From contig CM065312.1 in assembly GCA_033032175.1 (NCBI GenBank), forward strand, positions 7,564,001-7,628,000: DNA of 64,000 bases. Direction: 5' to 3'. Below are positions 11,293 to 22,900 of the stretch, piece by piece. How positions within the stretch are numbered: position 1 is the first letter of the stretch; every line of letters starts with the position of its first letter. The stretch comes from Saturnia japonica. Lineage: Eukaryota > Arthropoda > Insecta > Lepidoptera > Saturniidae. The notes under the pieces were generated by a model. That model had not been told where the DNA came from. It saw only the letters and a program-made list of their open reading frames with translations, and did no database searches. The position numbers and the translations under genes are program-made.

Positions 11293-13077
11293 ATATACAA
11301 GTATTATGTGCACAAAAATATGTATACAAGTTGTTACAATTTCAGTATAGTGAGAAAATGTTTACAAAATTTACAAGTAAGAAGCGATATGAAGATGGAA
11401 ATAATTCAACAATATAAATACAATATATCAATCTTCAATCTCGAATAAATGATTGTATGTACCTAATGAAATGATTATAATTACATAAATGAATGTATTA
11501 TTAATATACTTTTGTTTTTATCCGAATTATTAATTATCTGAAATAAACAATTTTTAATTTTATACTTTGTTATATTATTTATCTGGAAGATAATGTTATT
11601 TATCTTATTTAATATCTACTTTATATTATTCATCATAAGTTCATTTGATTTACCATATTATTGTTTTGGTGTACCTATTCTTTTATTTCCAGGATACCAA
11701 TTAATGATAGGTTTATGTATTGATGCGTTTAGATAATTTATAACTTGATAATTTTGGTTTAACAACAGCTTTGTTAATATTTTAGGTTCGTATTGTTTAC
11801 ATTGCAATATTATGACAATCTCTGTCATTGATAATTCTTTGATAGTAATAGAGCATGCGCAGTTAGGAGTTTCTCAGGTATAGACAAATATTCTATCCAG
11901 GTTCTAGTTTAGCAAAATAAATCTATGATTAGATTTATTTTGAATTTTTAAAATAAGAAAAGTCTAGTAAGATGAAATTTTGAATTTAAACGAAAATAGA
12001 AAATTAGAACAGAGAGTATGACAGATTTTTCATGATCGATCTGATAATGGGATTCATTGTACGGCAGACCTTTGAATCGTAGTAACGTATATATAAAAAT
12101 TATCAAGTGTTTTGATAAAAACCAAATTATTGTACGGCAGACCTTTGAATCGAGTAACGTTTATATAATAATTATCAAGAGTTTTGATATAGTTGATACG
12201 TTTATAATTTAAATATCTACAGTTTGATAAAATAACTATTTTTGTGGGTGAAGTACCCTATTGAAGAAGACAATAATATTCCAGGAACTTATACTCTGGA
12301 TTAAATAATATTCCAGGAACTTATACCTGGATTAATATATAAATTAGTGATATATATATTTTTTGTTTCGCCATATCGAGAGCTGAACGGATTCCGACGT
12401 TCCACTTGATGCAGCGACGTCTTCACTTGGACTGAGCTTGTTCATACGGCTTACACCACGTTGTCCGCTGAGGGCGAGCCTCGTGATTCAACCTTGTTTG
12501 GCCTACCTACTCAACACGGAGAGATCCTAGGCAAGGATCTCTACGCTGAGCTGTCGGAGCAAGAAGAACGTCTCGGTTATGGACATTAAAATTGTGTACT
12601 AATAATTTGTAAAACCCATATCTGAAAATTGTAAGGTATGCTGGAAAATTATACATAACTATCCTAAATTATAAAACTTTCATTCATTTTACCTACGTTT
12701 AGATTATTCTCTATCTCTCTTCTTACCTAAATTAAATTATAATCATAATAACTTTTGCGACACTGTTTCATGATAGTGATGTTTGCCAGAGATTAGAGGT
12801 GTTATAATGTGCTGATATTTTATATTCCTCATTAGAATACATTAGTTAACTCATATATAGTTCCCGTGCCTGTTATTTGGGAATAGTCAAATAATAGTCA
12901 CACAAACAATATTCGCTATTCGTTACCTACATGAATCTAATACTGATATACGTATCTATACTATACATAAAGAATGTTAGTATGAAATAAAAGATTGTTG
13001 TGAATATTTATTATTTTTATCTTTATGCATAATAAATATTGTAAATGAAAAGTGATAATTTTTTTCCAATAATAAAC
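11293..13077. repeat. A+T-rich DNA with two short tandem duplications and a G+C-rich patch
   Basis: A unit of about 60 bp beginning TTGTACGGCAGACC occurs at 12058-12117 and again at 12130-12189. A unit of about 33 bp with ATTCCAGGAACTTATAC occurs at 12272-12304 and again from about 12304. A G+C-richer stretch follows (12375-12590) with no long frame. Nearby duplications plus an AATAAA-type signal (about 11920) could belong to a retrotransposon LTR, but I could not find matching ends. No gene seen. Confidence 0.4.
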
Positions 13078-13565
13078 TAGCTGTGCCCAAAGCTTCACTT
13101 ACGTGGAATACAGAAAGTCCGCGCGAATCTTGCTCCCCGCTATTTTAAAGGCAATAATGCTTATTGTGGGTGTTCCTTAGAAGATAGACGTATACACTCC
13201 TTAACTTTTTTGTAGCTATTTTTAATATCTACAATTATTTCGTAAATTAATTTGCTATATCTCTTATAGTTTACTCAGCGTAAGCCATTTTATGCCTCTG
13301 TTTTTTATTTTTGCGGTACTCTAATTCTTTTTCTAAAATAAAAGTAGCCTAAGTTACATCCTATAAAATCAGTTATTTACCAGTTGAAGTCCTGTCGAAA
13401 TCGGTCCAACCGTTTCGAAGATTAACCCTAACAAACAGTTAGACAAGTATTTTCAAAATGGTTTTTTTGTTATAGTTATCATATATACTTTGATATGCAT
13501 TTAGTAAAAAACTGTTATTTTGACATTAGCACATTACAAACAGACACTTCAATTTTATTAATTGT
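13078..13565 (+). repeat. Dispersed repeat of about 490 bp, copy 1
   Basis: It starts ACTAGCTGTGCCC and includes TTATTGTGGGTGTTCCTTAG, AAGTAGCCTAAGTTAC and a C.AACCGTTTC.AAGATTA block. It matches 20028-20562 along nearly its whole length and ends in the same TTAGTAAAAAACTGTTATTT string. The composition looks like a common lepidopteran interspersed repeat; that is recollection, not a search. Confidence 0.75.
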
Positions 13566-14257
13566 ATTGATTAGATTGATTGATTGATCTTTTGGTATAT
13601 TAAAATATATTACATTATAAAATTTCACTATGTCAAGTCCCACAATTATAGATTTTTCATTAAAAACGTCAATCGATTGGTTTTTAGTTGATTCTAAACA
13701 CAAAATAATAAATATTTACATTTGAGATTCTCAAAATAATAGATACGATAACATATATGCAATCGCAGCTAGTTACAAGGAAATGAAGGAACCACTTATA
13801 TAATACGAAATACCATATATCTAAGACAAATATTACAAACTCCGTCCGTATTAGCTAATGCACTGATATTCATTAAAAACGTTGCCTAATATAGTAATTC
13901 TGTTCTCATTGCTTGCTTACTGTGTTACCAACCCACGCAGTTTTCATACGAAGCCTGACGTGTATAATTATGTCTTTACTATACGTACTTTGCTGCGCAT
14001 ACGATAAGCCAGCAGCCAGCGTTCGTTTCTATACAAAGATTCAAATCATGTAGTAATCTCGCTTACTCGTCAGACGTGCGCCCCTTTATCGGATAATGAG
14101 AGAGGTACTTTGCGGTAACTTACCGCACGCGCGCGCCTATTAATTGGTAACCCATTATCCTGTATTCGAGAGTCGTTATATATTAGTTCGTGGCGTGTAT
14201 TATAATCCCTGTACCTATTACGAATATATTCGTTACACCTCTAGCAGTACCAGAGAT
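13566..14257. other. Upstream non-coding DNA, nothing recognised
   Basis: About 0.7 kb with no supported coding frame. A locally C+G-rich piece around 14060-14150 contains GGTAACTTACCG-like palindromic sequence and an alternating CGCGCG run. No feature assigned. Confidence 0.4.
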
Positions 14258-15519
14258 GTTTCCAGTAGGGATGTGAATTTCTAAAAATAAATCGATTTTT
14301 AAAAAATCAATTATTTTTAAAAATAATAAAATTGTTTAATGATTAATCAATTTTTGTTCAAAAAAAAAATCGATTTTTTTTCATATATTCTTTAGAAATT
14401 TAATTAAAACCTGAAATATTTAGAATCATAACTTTCTTAATCAATTTAAATTTATATATTTCAATAAAAAGTCAAAAAATATTGTTAATATAACAAAGAA
14501 TGCCCATTCTTGTACCAAATTTTGTTGTATAGTACGGTTGAATAAAAAGTATAGAATTTTTTTTTTCCATACTATTTTACGACCTTTTATCCTCGGAATT
14601 TGGTTTTCAAAGTAGGAATATTCTTTAAATTTTAAAAGTATTATCTATACTATATATTATATGTATACTAATTTAACAAAGCGGAAGTGTTTTTATGTTT
14701 TTTTTTAGTTTAATATTTAATCTCTGAAACTACCAGTCTGATTTGAAAAATTCTTATTGTATATGATAGATTGATTCACAAGGAATAGTATAGCCTATTT
14801 AGCATCAAGATACACGTCTTTAATATTGATTTTTGTAAAGTAAGTCGGAACACAAAGCTCTCCCGAACTGCTTCATCCACCTGCGCTGCGATAATTTTTA
14901 GTTTTACGTAAATACATGTTGTACAAAAATATTGACCTTAGTACATCTTTAAAATAGTCTGCAATAGAATATGCCTGTATCTTATGCATAACCCACAATA
15001 AGCTATTATATAACAAAGAGTGGTTTAACATTAAAAAGTGATTAAAGATCATTATTTTACACGTGATATATTAATCCTTACGAACAAGAGTTACTTCATC
15101 TTAAAGACAATTTTATGAAGTTAAATTTTGCTCTTTTGCATGTTATTTGGACACATAGTTTAGGAGATAATGAAAAATTTAAATATGTAATTTGTATTTC
15201 ATGGAAGAAAAATTATGATAGGCTATACGAGAGCACTGGCGTTGCGGTGTTTGTCGTATAAAATTAACACGTGAGAAACCGTGGGGCACAGCTAAAAATT
15301 ATTATACACTGCGTAAATAGTTCCAAAGACGCGGGTGTTGCCTTCCATTACCTGTATTACAATCCTTTTGAACACAAAAATACAATATTAAATTAAAAAG
15401 CAACTCATTATTTAATTATAAATAACGATATTTATGGGTGATATATAAGGGCGATTGCAGTTTTTGGTGGGATCATAAAATGAAATGTTTTGGTATTTGG
15501 TTTTTATTTTTAACTAACT

Positions 15520-16165
15520 GACTCACGCATCTTCGTCTGCGTCACATGAGAGAGAGAGAGAGAGAGAGGATTAGAAAGATTGGGTCGTAGGCACCTATAA
15601 TACAATTCTAAAGGAGCTGAAACTTTCATTACTTTGCTGCGGTTTTATTTTAAAACTGTGATATTTCCTAAGATATTTATTGACAATTTGGACAATTTTA
15701 TTGAAACTAAATACTTGTTATGAATATTTTATTTCAATAAGGTAAATACCATATTTATAGAAACACCTTCGCAAATAATGCATTATTTTAGAACAAATTT
15801 TATTACCTTAGAAAAGGTTATATTGAGTAAACTTTAAAAGATAGCCAAATGCTATCACGGACTTTTTTTTTTTACTTTTTAAGAGAAACAATTCCGTCAC
15901 ACATGATTGGTAACTTTACGCATTTACGCAGCGCACGCAATGGAAGCTCTCAAAAGCAATAATCCTTCCCCGTTTTTGCAATATTTTTAATTGGGTCTTC
16001 GCTTCTATTGGTCGTAACGTGATGTTATATAGTCTATAGGCCTTCTTCGATCACTGGAATATCAAACAAAAATTATTTTTTCTATTCAAAGAAGTAGTTC
16101 CTGAGATTAGAGCGTTCAACCAAACAACAAACAAACTCTTCAGCCTTATAGTACTAGTATAGATC
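15520..16165 (+). repeat. Dispersed repeat nested in the hAT-type element, copy 1
   Basis: It contains an (AG)n tract at about 15548-15568, then TTGGGTCGTAGGCACCTAT, GAGAAACAATTCCGTCACAC, and an end block with AGTAGTTCCTGAGATTAG, CAACAAACAAACTCTTC and TAGTACTAGTATAGATC. The same blocks appear in reverse order and on the opposite strand at 31570-32250. Such ends are familiar from lepidopteran interspersed repeats. Confidence 0.65.
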
Positions 16166-16257
16166 CATTAACTTAGGTTTTAGACCCTATATTACATAAT
16201 ACTGATAGCGTTTTTTGTGATATAGCTTGAGCATGTGAAATGGATTATAAATATATA

Positions 16258-16330
16258 CTGGAAACATACATTTTGATGTGCCACAAAAACTCCCTAGAAA
16301 GTTCTAACAAGGGAGCCACCATCTTGTTTA
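16258..16330 (+). repeat. Dispersed repeat, copy B (partial)
   Basis: Same core as copies A and C: ACATACATTTT, then AAACTCCCTAGAAAGTT and AGGGAGCCACCATCTTG. The CTCCCT and AGGGAG parts form an inverted pair about 20 bases apart. It lies inside the 2.3-kb hAT-type element. Confidence 0.6.
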
Positions 16331-16704
16331 CCACTATGTTCACTTGATAATGGCAGTAATGGTTTTCAATAAAGAAGACTAGTTGGCAAGTTAGTAAGAA
16401 GAAGGGTGATTGAATACCTACTGTCACAAAAAAATTTACATTAAAACCATTAAAAAAAATCGCCCATGAAAAAAAATTGGTTTTAAAATGATCGATTTTA
16501 AAAATCGATTTTTATAAAAAAATGATCGATTATTAACCGATTTTTAAAAAAATCAATATTTTTCACATCCTTAGTTTGCAGTTTGCCCTCTGGTTATTGG
16601 TCTATGCAGTTTGCTATTGCTTAATGCTATGTCGTTCATATTCATTTATATTCACAATCTGTGTTCGATGACTTTTTATTTTAATAATAAAGTGCAGAAG
16701 TGTC

Positions 16705-16709
16705 TCAGT
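16705..16709 (+). promoter_or_regulatory. Candidate initiator for the N4BP2-like gene
   Basis: TCAGT matches the arthropod initiator consensus and lies 90 bp upstream of the start codon at 16799. There is no obvious TATA box at the expected distance; the upstream DNA reads TTTTATTTTAATAATAAAG. Assignment is inference from position and sequence only. Confidence 0.3.
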
Positions 16710-16798
16710 TGATTATTAGATACGTTCCCAATATTGTTTGAAGTACCTATATTTACATTTTTTGTTATCATTTTTCAAGCAAAGTTTTCATTGATTTC

Positions 16799-16922
16799 AT
16801 GATGGATTATCAAGACGAAGAATGCGATTATTCTGCTGTTATCGATTCAATAACCAACATGTTTGGCGATTTAATAAACAAAGATGTTATTTTGACTATC
16901 GTAGAAAGTTTCGGGGGTGATT
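16799..16922 (+). CDS. N4BP2: N4BP2-like exon 1: start codon and first half of N-terminal CUE domain
   Basis: Tandem ATGs at 16799 and 16802 open a 41-codon frame that is acidic at the start (DYQDEECDY), then [20 protein letters not shown] and FGGD. MF....... .I...V....GGD is the first part of a CUE ubiquitin-binding domain. The frame ends in phase 1 at a strong GTAAGT donor at 16923. The exon is too short to stand out as an ORF. Joining to the acceptor before 33758 completes the domain in frame with LNLAVDAIM, which is strong evidence that the two belong together. The 5' untranslated part and start site upstream are inferred. Confidence 0.85.
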
Positions 16923-19900
16923 GTAAGTACATAATGAGTTCTTTCTCTTTATCACTTTCTCGCCTGCCTACCTAACTGTTTACCTAAAACCGCATATTAT
17001 CATCATACATACACTGTCCTTTCATTTGCTATCAATAAAGTCAATAATGGTGCTTCCTAGGCCCTTCACGCATACTACACAATGCACATGCACTGTTAAT
17101 CGGTGTTTAAAAATTTACGGTGTACCCATGTCTTTAGTTAAGATAGGCTGCACATATACTGTATTTATGAAATTTTATTTGAGTCATAGTGCGGTTGGAC
17201 TTTAGAATCACTACCACTGAACTTTATGCTGCGTAGGGGCTTTGGAAGGGAGGGGAGGATTATAGGTAATCCCCCTATGAATGAAAAAGTATGGGAAAAA
17301 TTGTGGGCTTTGAGAAATTATGAAAAAAATAATAAAGATTATCTATTTAGGAATTATATATGAATTTTCAAGGAATAATAATTTTTTTCTGGTAATCAGG
17401 CAATCGCTGTTTAAACATAACCTGACCAATTTTATCACCACAACAGAAAAATGAAAATATTTCACTCCTATTAAAAATTACAAAATGTTAAAGGAGGTCC
17501 TATTTGACTTAAACAACACAATAATCATTTAAAAACTAACAAAATAATGTACAGAAAAATATTACAATCTTTGTAAATCTTTGCCTATCTTTCAAAAGTG
17601 GACTTTATGACAACTATACCATTTCTATTTCTTTATTTTCGCGATGACAGCTCCTGTGAAAACTTGAACGAGCATCTTTTTTACATTATGTATGCAATAT
17701 TTTATAAAAAATATGACATTTACACACGTACAAGGTTATACCAGAGTCGGAGAAACTGATAGGGATGGAGCTATATCGATTAACGTAACACGATAACAGA
17801 CCCGATATTTTTTTACAAAATGTAAGAAAACAAAGTACTGCCGGATACTTTTGTATAAATTTAGTAACTAATATTATATTTAATTACAAGATGTTACACA
17901 TATTAATTCTTGATTGATAATGCCAACTTCTTAAAAATTTTTGAAGCTGTTGTAAAATAAGTAGCTATTGGTAGGTACTCCACAATGAAAGGAAATAATT
18001 ATAAGGACAGGTAATCTTTATTTCCAATTTGATGAATCATCACCCTGTCACTGGATGAGCTCTCTCCAACATTTATTATAAGTTCCTGTACTTGTATGTT
18101 ATCTCGAATGTCACATGAATTTCCCAAACGCTATAATGTTTTGGGTTCTTCTCACAATTTTTTCCCAGTTTTCAGCAGTTACTTCAGCACATGCATTTTT
18201 TAATAAATCTAACATCTTGTTTGTCGTAAAAGGGGGATGGGTGTTGTTTCGAGCGGTGTTTCCTTTGATTTGTGCCCATATTAGTTCTATAGCATTGTAC
18301 TGGCAATGATATGGCGGAAGTTGTAGAACCCAATGATCACATTCCGCAGCTATTTCCTTGATAACGGATCTTTTAGGGAGGCTTTTTGTCATTTTTAAAA
18401 TATTCACTAATTGTACTTTTAATAAAGTACTATTCAGATTTTCACCATGATGTTGGAGCCAGTCAATTGTCTCTTGTTTTTTATTGGCCTACATCAGCAT
18501 TTTATCAATTTGTTCTTATTGTCAATCTTGTTGGGAGTGACTGTTTAAACAAACATAAAATGGCCCTTGAGTGTTCCCACCTTGAAAAAATATATTTGAA
18601 TGTTTTTGTTGTATTTGTCTTTGTTCAAAATATAATAAAATATATGCAATCAATATCATTACTTATTTGGTCACAACACTACAACTATCAAATTAGAACT
18701 GTCATTGAGAAAATAAAGAAATGTAAACAGTATAGGATTTAAAAAAAAACAATTCTTAAAAACTTTATTTCCGCAGTGAAATTTTATATTAAACCTAATT
18801 GCAGAGTGATCTAACTGTAAAAAATAGAGTCTAAACTCGATGGTAGCGATTCTAAAGTTGAGCCTATTGAATGTAGGTTAATTGTTTATCTATTTGAAAA
18901 GACCATAGTGTGATAAGCATACTGAATCTACCCCAGAAGGATATCTATAACATTATTTGAGGGTATGATGGTACTAATAAGATATGTTGATCTGGCAAGT
19001 TTCAGATCTTTATCTACTTCCATTTATGAATAATTGAAAAAAAAAAACATTAGGGCTTATGTTAAGGGTCAAAAATCTTAAAAAATTGCATTACATAATA
19101 CTTGAACTCCCCCTTTAGTGGATTTTCAATAACTTTTACTTACTTTTTAGTTTTCTCATTTTGTAAATTGTGAATTGTGCTATTAAATTAAAAAAAATTA
19201 TACAAAAATACAACCATTTTTCTAATCCATACTACATCTTGATCAGTTCAGACTCAGAAATACACATTTCCTTTATGAATAAAATATAAAAAGCACTACC
19301 AAGACCCCACCAAAAACTAAATAAAGTTGTTTAAATTAAATTTAATTTGTGTTTTGATACATAATTTTGACACATCACATATGAAACACAATGTAAATTT
19401 ATTTTCAGTGTGGAAGAGCTTTATAAAGCCAATTTTTAATTTGAAGAGTTTATGTTAGTGTATTTGGTTGAATACTGTAAAATTATACCCATTAATTTTG
19501 TAATCATTTTTTTATATCAAATCAGTGCATAAATATTATTCAGGCAGCATGTTAGTCAACACACATAATTAAATTAACACTAGTACAGTTGAAAAAAAAG
19601 AGATAAACCTGATCAAATTTCTTACCAGTTCTTCTCAATGACTGGGATGTTTTCCGAACCAACAGCAGTGTTTTGACATTTATAAGTTCCTGAGAGTATT
19701 TTGATTTTATCATTATTCATATAAATGTTTTCTTTAATATATCAGTTTCACTTTACTTTACTTCATAAGATTGGCCACATGTATTAAGAACACAATTCGG
19801 CCAGTGTCATGTGGTTAAAATTTAAACTAAGGAGTTTGGCCGGTGGAAAGCTCTGGTCTGTTCTTTAGAAATTGACCAGTGTAATTTTGCCTCTAAGCCT

Positions 19901-22900
19901 AGTTAACCAAAACAAAAGAGACAACACAATATTTAACATCCCAACCACCATGCATTATAAATCTATATTACAAACAATAATAACATATTAACACTACAAT
20001 ATATAAGATCAAAGTTTTATTTTATTAACTAGCTTTGCCTGTGGCTTCGTTCATGTGGACTACAGAATGCCTGCACATATTTTGCTCCCCCGATCCCGGC
20101 TCTTTTAAGGACAAAAATGGTTATTGTGGGTGTTCCTTAGAAGATAGATATATTCTCTCCCAGACTTTTTGTAGGTCTTTTTAATGCCTATAATAATTAT
20201 ATAGTACATAAATGTGCTATATATCTTATGGTTTATTTAGCATAAGCACCATTTAAGTACCCAAATTGATTCAACATGACCAGTTTTTTTTATTTGTGCG
20301 GAACCCTAATTATTTTTCTAAAATTAAAGTAGCCTAAGTTACTTCCTATAAATTCAGCTATCTACCAGTGAAAGTCCCGTCAAATGTGGTCCAATCGTTT
20401 CAGAGATTACCCGGAACAAACAGACAGACAGACAAAAATTTTAAAAAGTGAGTTTTTTATTAAAGGTATCGTATATATATATATATACTTTCATATGCAT
20501 TTAGTAAAAAACTGTTATTTTGACATTACAAACAGACACTTCAATTTTATTAATTATATAGATATAGATTTCAATAAGTTTACACAGAATTTTAATAAAG
20601 GGAGTGCTAACTAAAGACACATTTCATATTATTAGAATGAGGGACATTATTAGGTAAAACATCATATAATGAGATACGTAGATTGGAGCAGCTATAGAAA
20701 ATATGGTCTGGGGTACCTTCCTCCAAGCCACCTTCACAAAGGGTGAATTAAAATTTAAATCCCTTATCCTTATTTTGGCTAAGTGCAATGGTGTACACAG
20801 GTGTACACACATGACCTAACTTTAGCCGACATATAGTAAAACAAGTAGATTTACTGGCATTCCTAAATTTGAAGAACCAGGGTTTCAATGTAATCTCGGG
20901 TTGGATTTTCCCATAGTGTTTAAATACTTTATTCCTGGAGGACCACCATGCCATTATCCAACACATATTTGGTTTGGCTGGAGCACACAGATCGTGACAA
21001 TAAATTTTGTTATAATCTGAAGAGCCTGAGTTAATGGCCAATTTGCACAAGAATCGGCAGTCTCATTGCCCAAGATACCAGTGTGTCCGGGAATCCAAGC
21101 TAGAACTATATTTAGACCTACGTTATGACAATCATACAGTGCCTGCCTTATCTGTAGTATTACTGGGAAACTGGATTTTGACCGGAATGGGTTAGTTAAG
21201 ATAGACTGTAGGCCACTCTTACAGTCAGACAAAATAATAGATTTATTCAAGCAGTGAGATTTTATATAAAGTATAGCTTCCAATATAGCTATGCACTCTC
21301 CTGTAAATAAAGACATTAGAGGAGGACATTTAAAATTAAGAGCAATTTTGTATTTGGTGATCTAAACCGCAGAGCCTACCCAGCCATTTTCAGAGTACTT
21401 TGAGGCATCAGTAAATATGGGTAACCACTCTGCCCAGTCACTGGTTATAATTTGAGTAAAAATATTAAATGGTATCTTTACTGATTCCAAAGTTCATCAT
21501 AACATGTAGTTGGAAAATCAGGGCTTTGTAAGAAATACAAAATAAGGGATTGATAGGATATTGGTTAACAGGGTAAGGGAGACAGGTATACTTAATGAAT
21601 GATTGAAGGATACATGGGAAATTACATTGACGACCCTGAGATTCATAGATATTTAGTAAAACTTGGAGCTTAAGTAAAATGGGGTGGGAAGAATTTTGAA
21701 CTAATTTGAACACAAATCAGTCTGATAGGAATTGTTTTCGAAGGTAAGAAGGAGGTTCAAAGCACTCCACCTGCATCGCATTAATTGGTGAGGACTTTAA
21801 TTGCGCCCATTATGATGCGAAGGCACCTGGATTGTATTTTACAAACTTTCTCTAAAGCAGCTTTATTGCATGGATCTAAAATAAAAGTTCCATAATCCAT
21901 ATGACTGTGGATGATGGCATTGTAAAGTATCTTTTGTGTAAAGGGTCCCCACCAGACACCAGACAAAGATCGTAAAATATTAATCCTGTGCTCACATTTT
22001 TTAACAACATGATCAAAGTGTGACAGCCCAGAAAGTCTGGAATCAAGAATAACACTTAGAAACTTTGCAAAACTTTTTTCCGGTATGATTTCTCCATTTA
22101 AGTAAATTGATGATGGTATTATGCGTCTTTTTTTGTAAATGACACCGAAAACTCTTAGCAATAGACAGGGATAGCCTTAGTTAGTTAGGGATAGTTCTTC
22201 CAAACAGATCTGTAAAAAATCATTGCAAAAATTAAACGACTGGATGCACTAATGACGGACTCCGCAGACGCATAGAGGACAATGTCATCTGCATACTGCA
22301 AAATCTGACAAAAAGAGCTCACAGATTGTTCAAGGTCATAATTACATAGGTTAAATAATAGAGGGCTAAGAACTGAACCTTGAGGAAGGCCCTTCCAGAT
22401 TATTCGGGATCTCAAAAATGATTCTTGTGATTTTACTAAAATAGTTATTTCCTTTAACATGTTCATTATGCATCTGACCAACTTCTTAGGTACACTCAGC
22501 TGTAATAATTTATTTCTGAGCACTAGAAGAAGAACATTGTCATAAGCGGACATTATGTCTAAGAACACACCAACAAGGACACCCTTGTTGCTGAAGATTA
22601 AGTGGATATCAGTTGTTAAAATTGAGAATATTGAGGGTTCTCATACCCTTTCTAAAGCCAAATTGTGACAGGAAGTATTTTTTTTTTTCTATTCACCACT
22701 GTAAGCGGTTTTTAATCATGTGTTCTAAAATTTTTGGTAGGACTGAAGATAGTGCAATTGGACGATGAGAGTTGGGATCTGAAGGATCTTCACTGGGTTT
22801 AAGAATTGAAATATCAATTTGCGTACGTCAGGTTGCAGGGATAACGCCTTGATTGAAAAGGGTGTTAATTATCTGTAAGTAAAAAAGCTTGGTTTTTTGT

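Larger units (their letters stand above)
14266..16573. mobile_element. 2.3-kb non-autonomous hAT-type element
   Basis: The ends are inverted: TAGGGATGTGAA at 14266-14277 and TTCACATCCTTA at 16562-16573. They are flanked by near-identical 8-mers, GTTTCCAG (14258-14265) and GTTTGCAG (16574-16581), seven of eight matching. An 8-bp duplication fits hAT insertion. Just inside both ends lie runs of ATCGATTTTTAAAAATCGAT-like self-complementary sequence (14290-14380 and 16455-16560). I see no transposase frame, so it must be moved in trans. It carries an internal repeat (15520-16165) shared with 31570-32250 and a copy of the CTCCCTAG repeat (16258-16330). It ends about 130 bp upstream of the probable start site of the N4BP2-like gene. 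Confidence 0.72.

Noticed and set aside
18386..18742. 118-codon hydrophobic plus-strand frame
   Set aside because: It overlaps the DDE-transposase relic on the other strand and continues into A+T-rich DNA; composition-driven.
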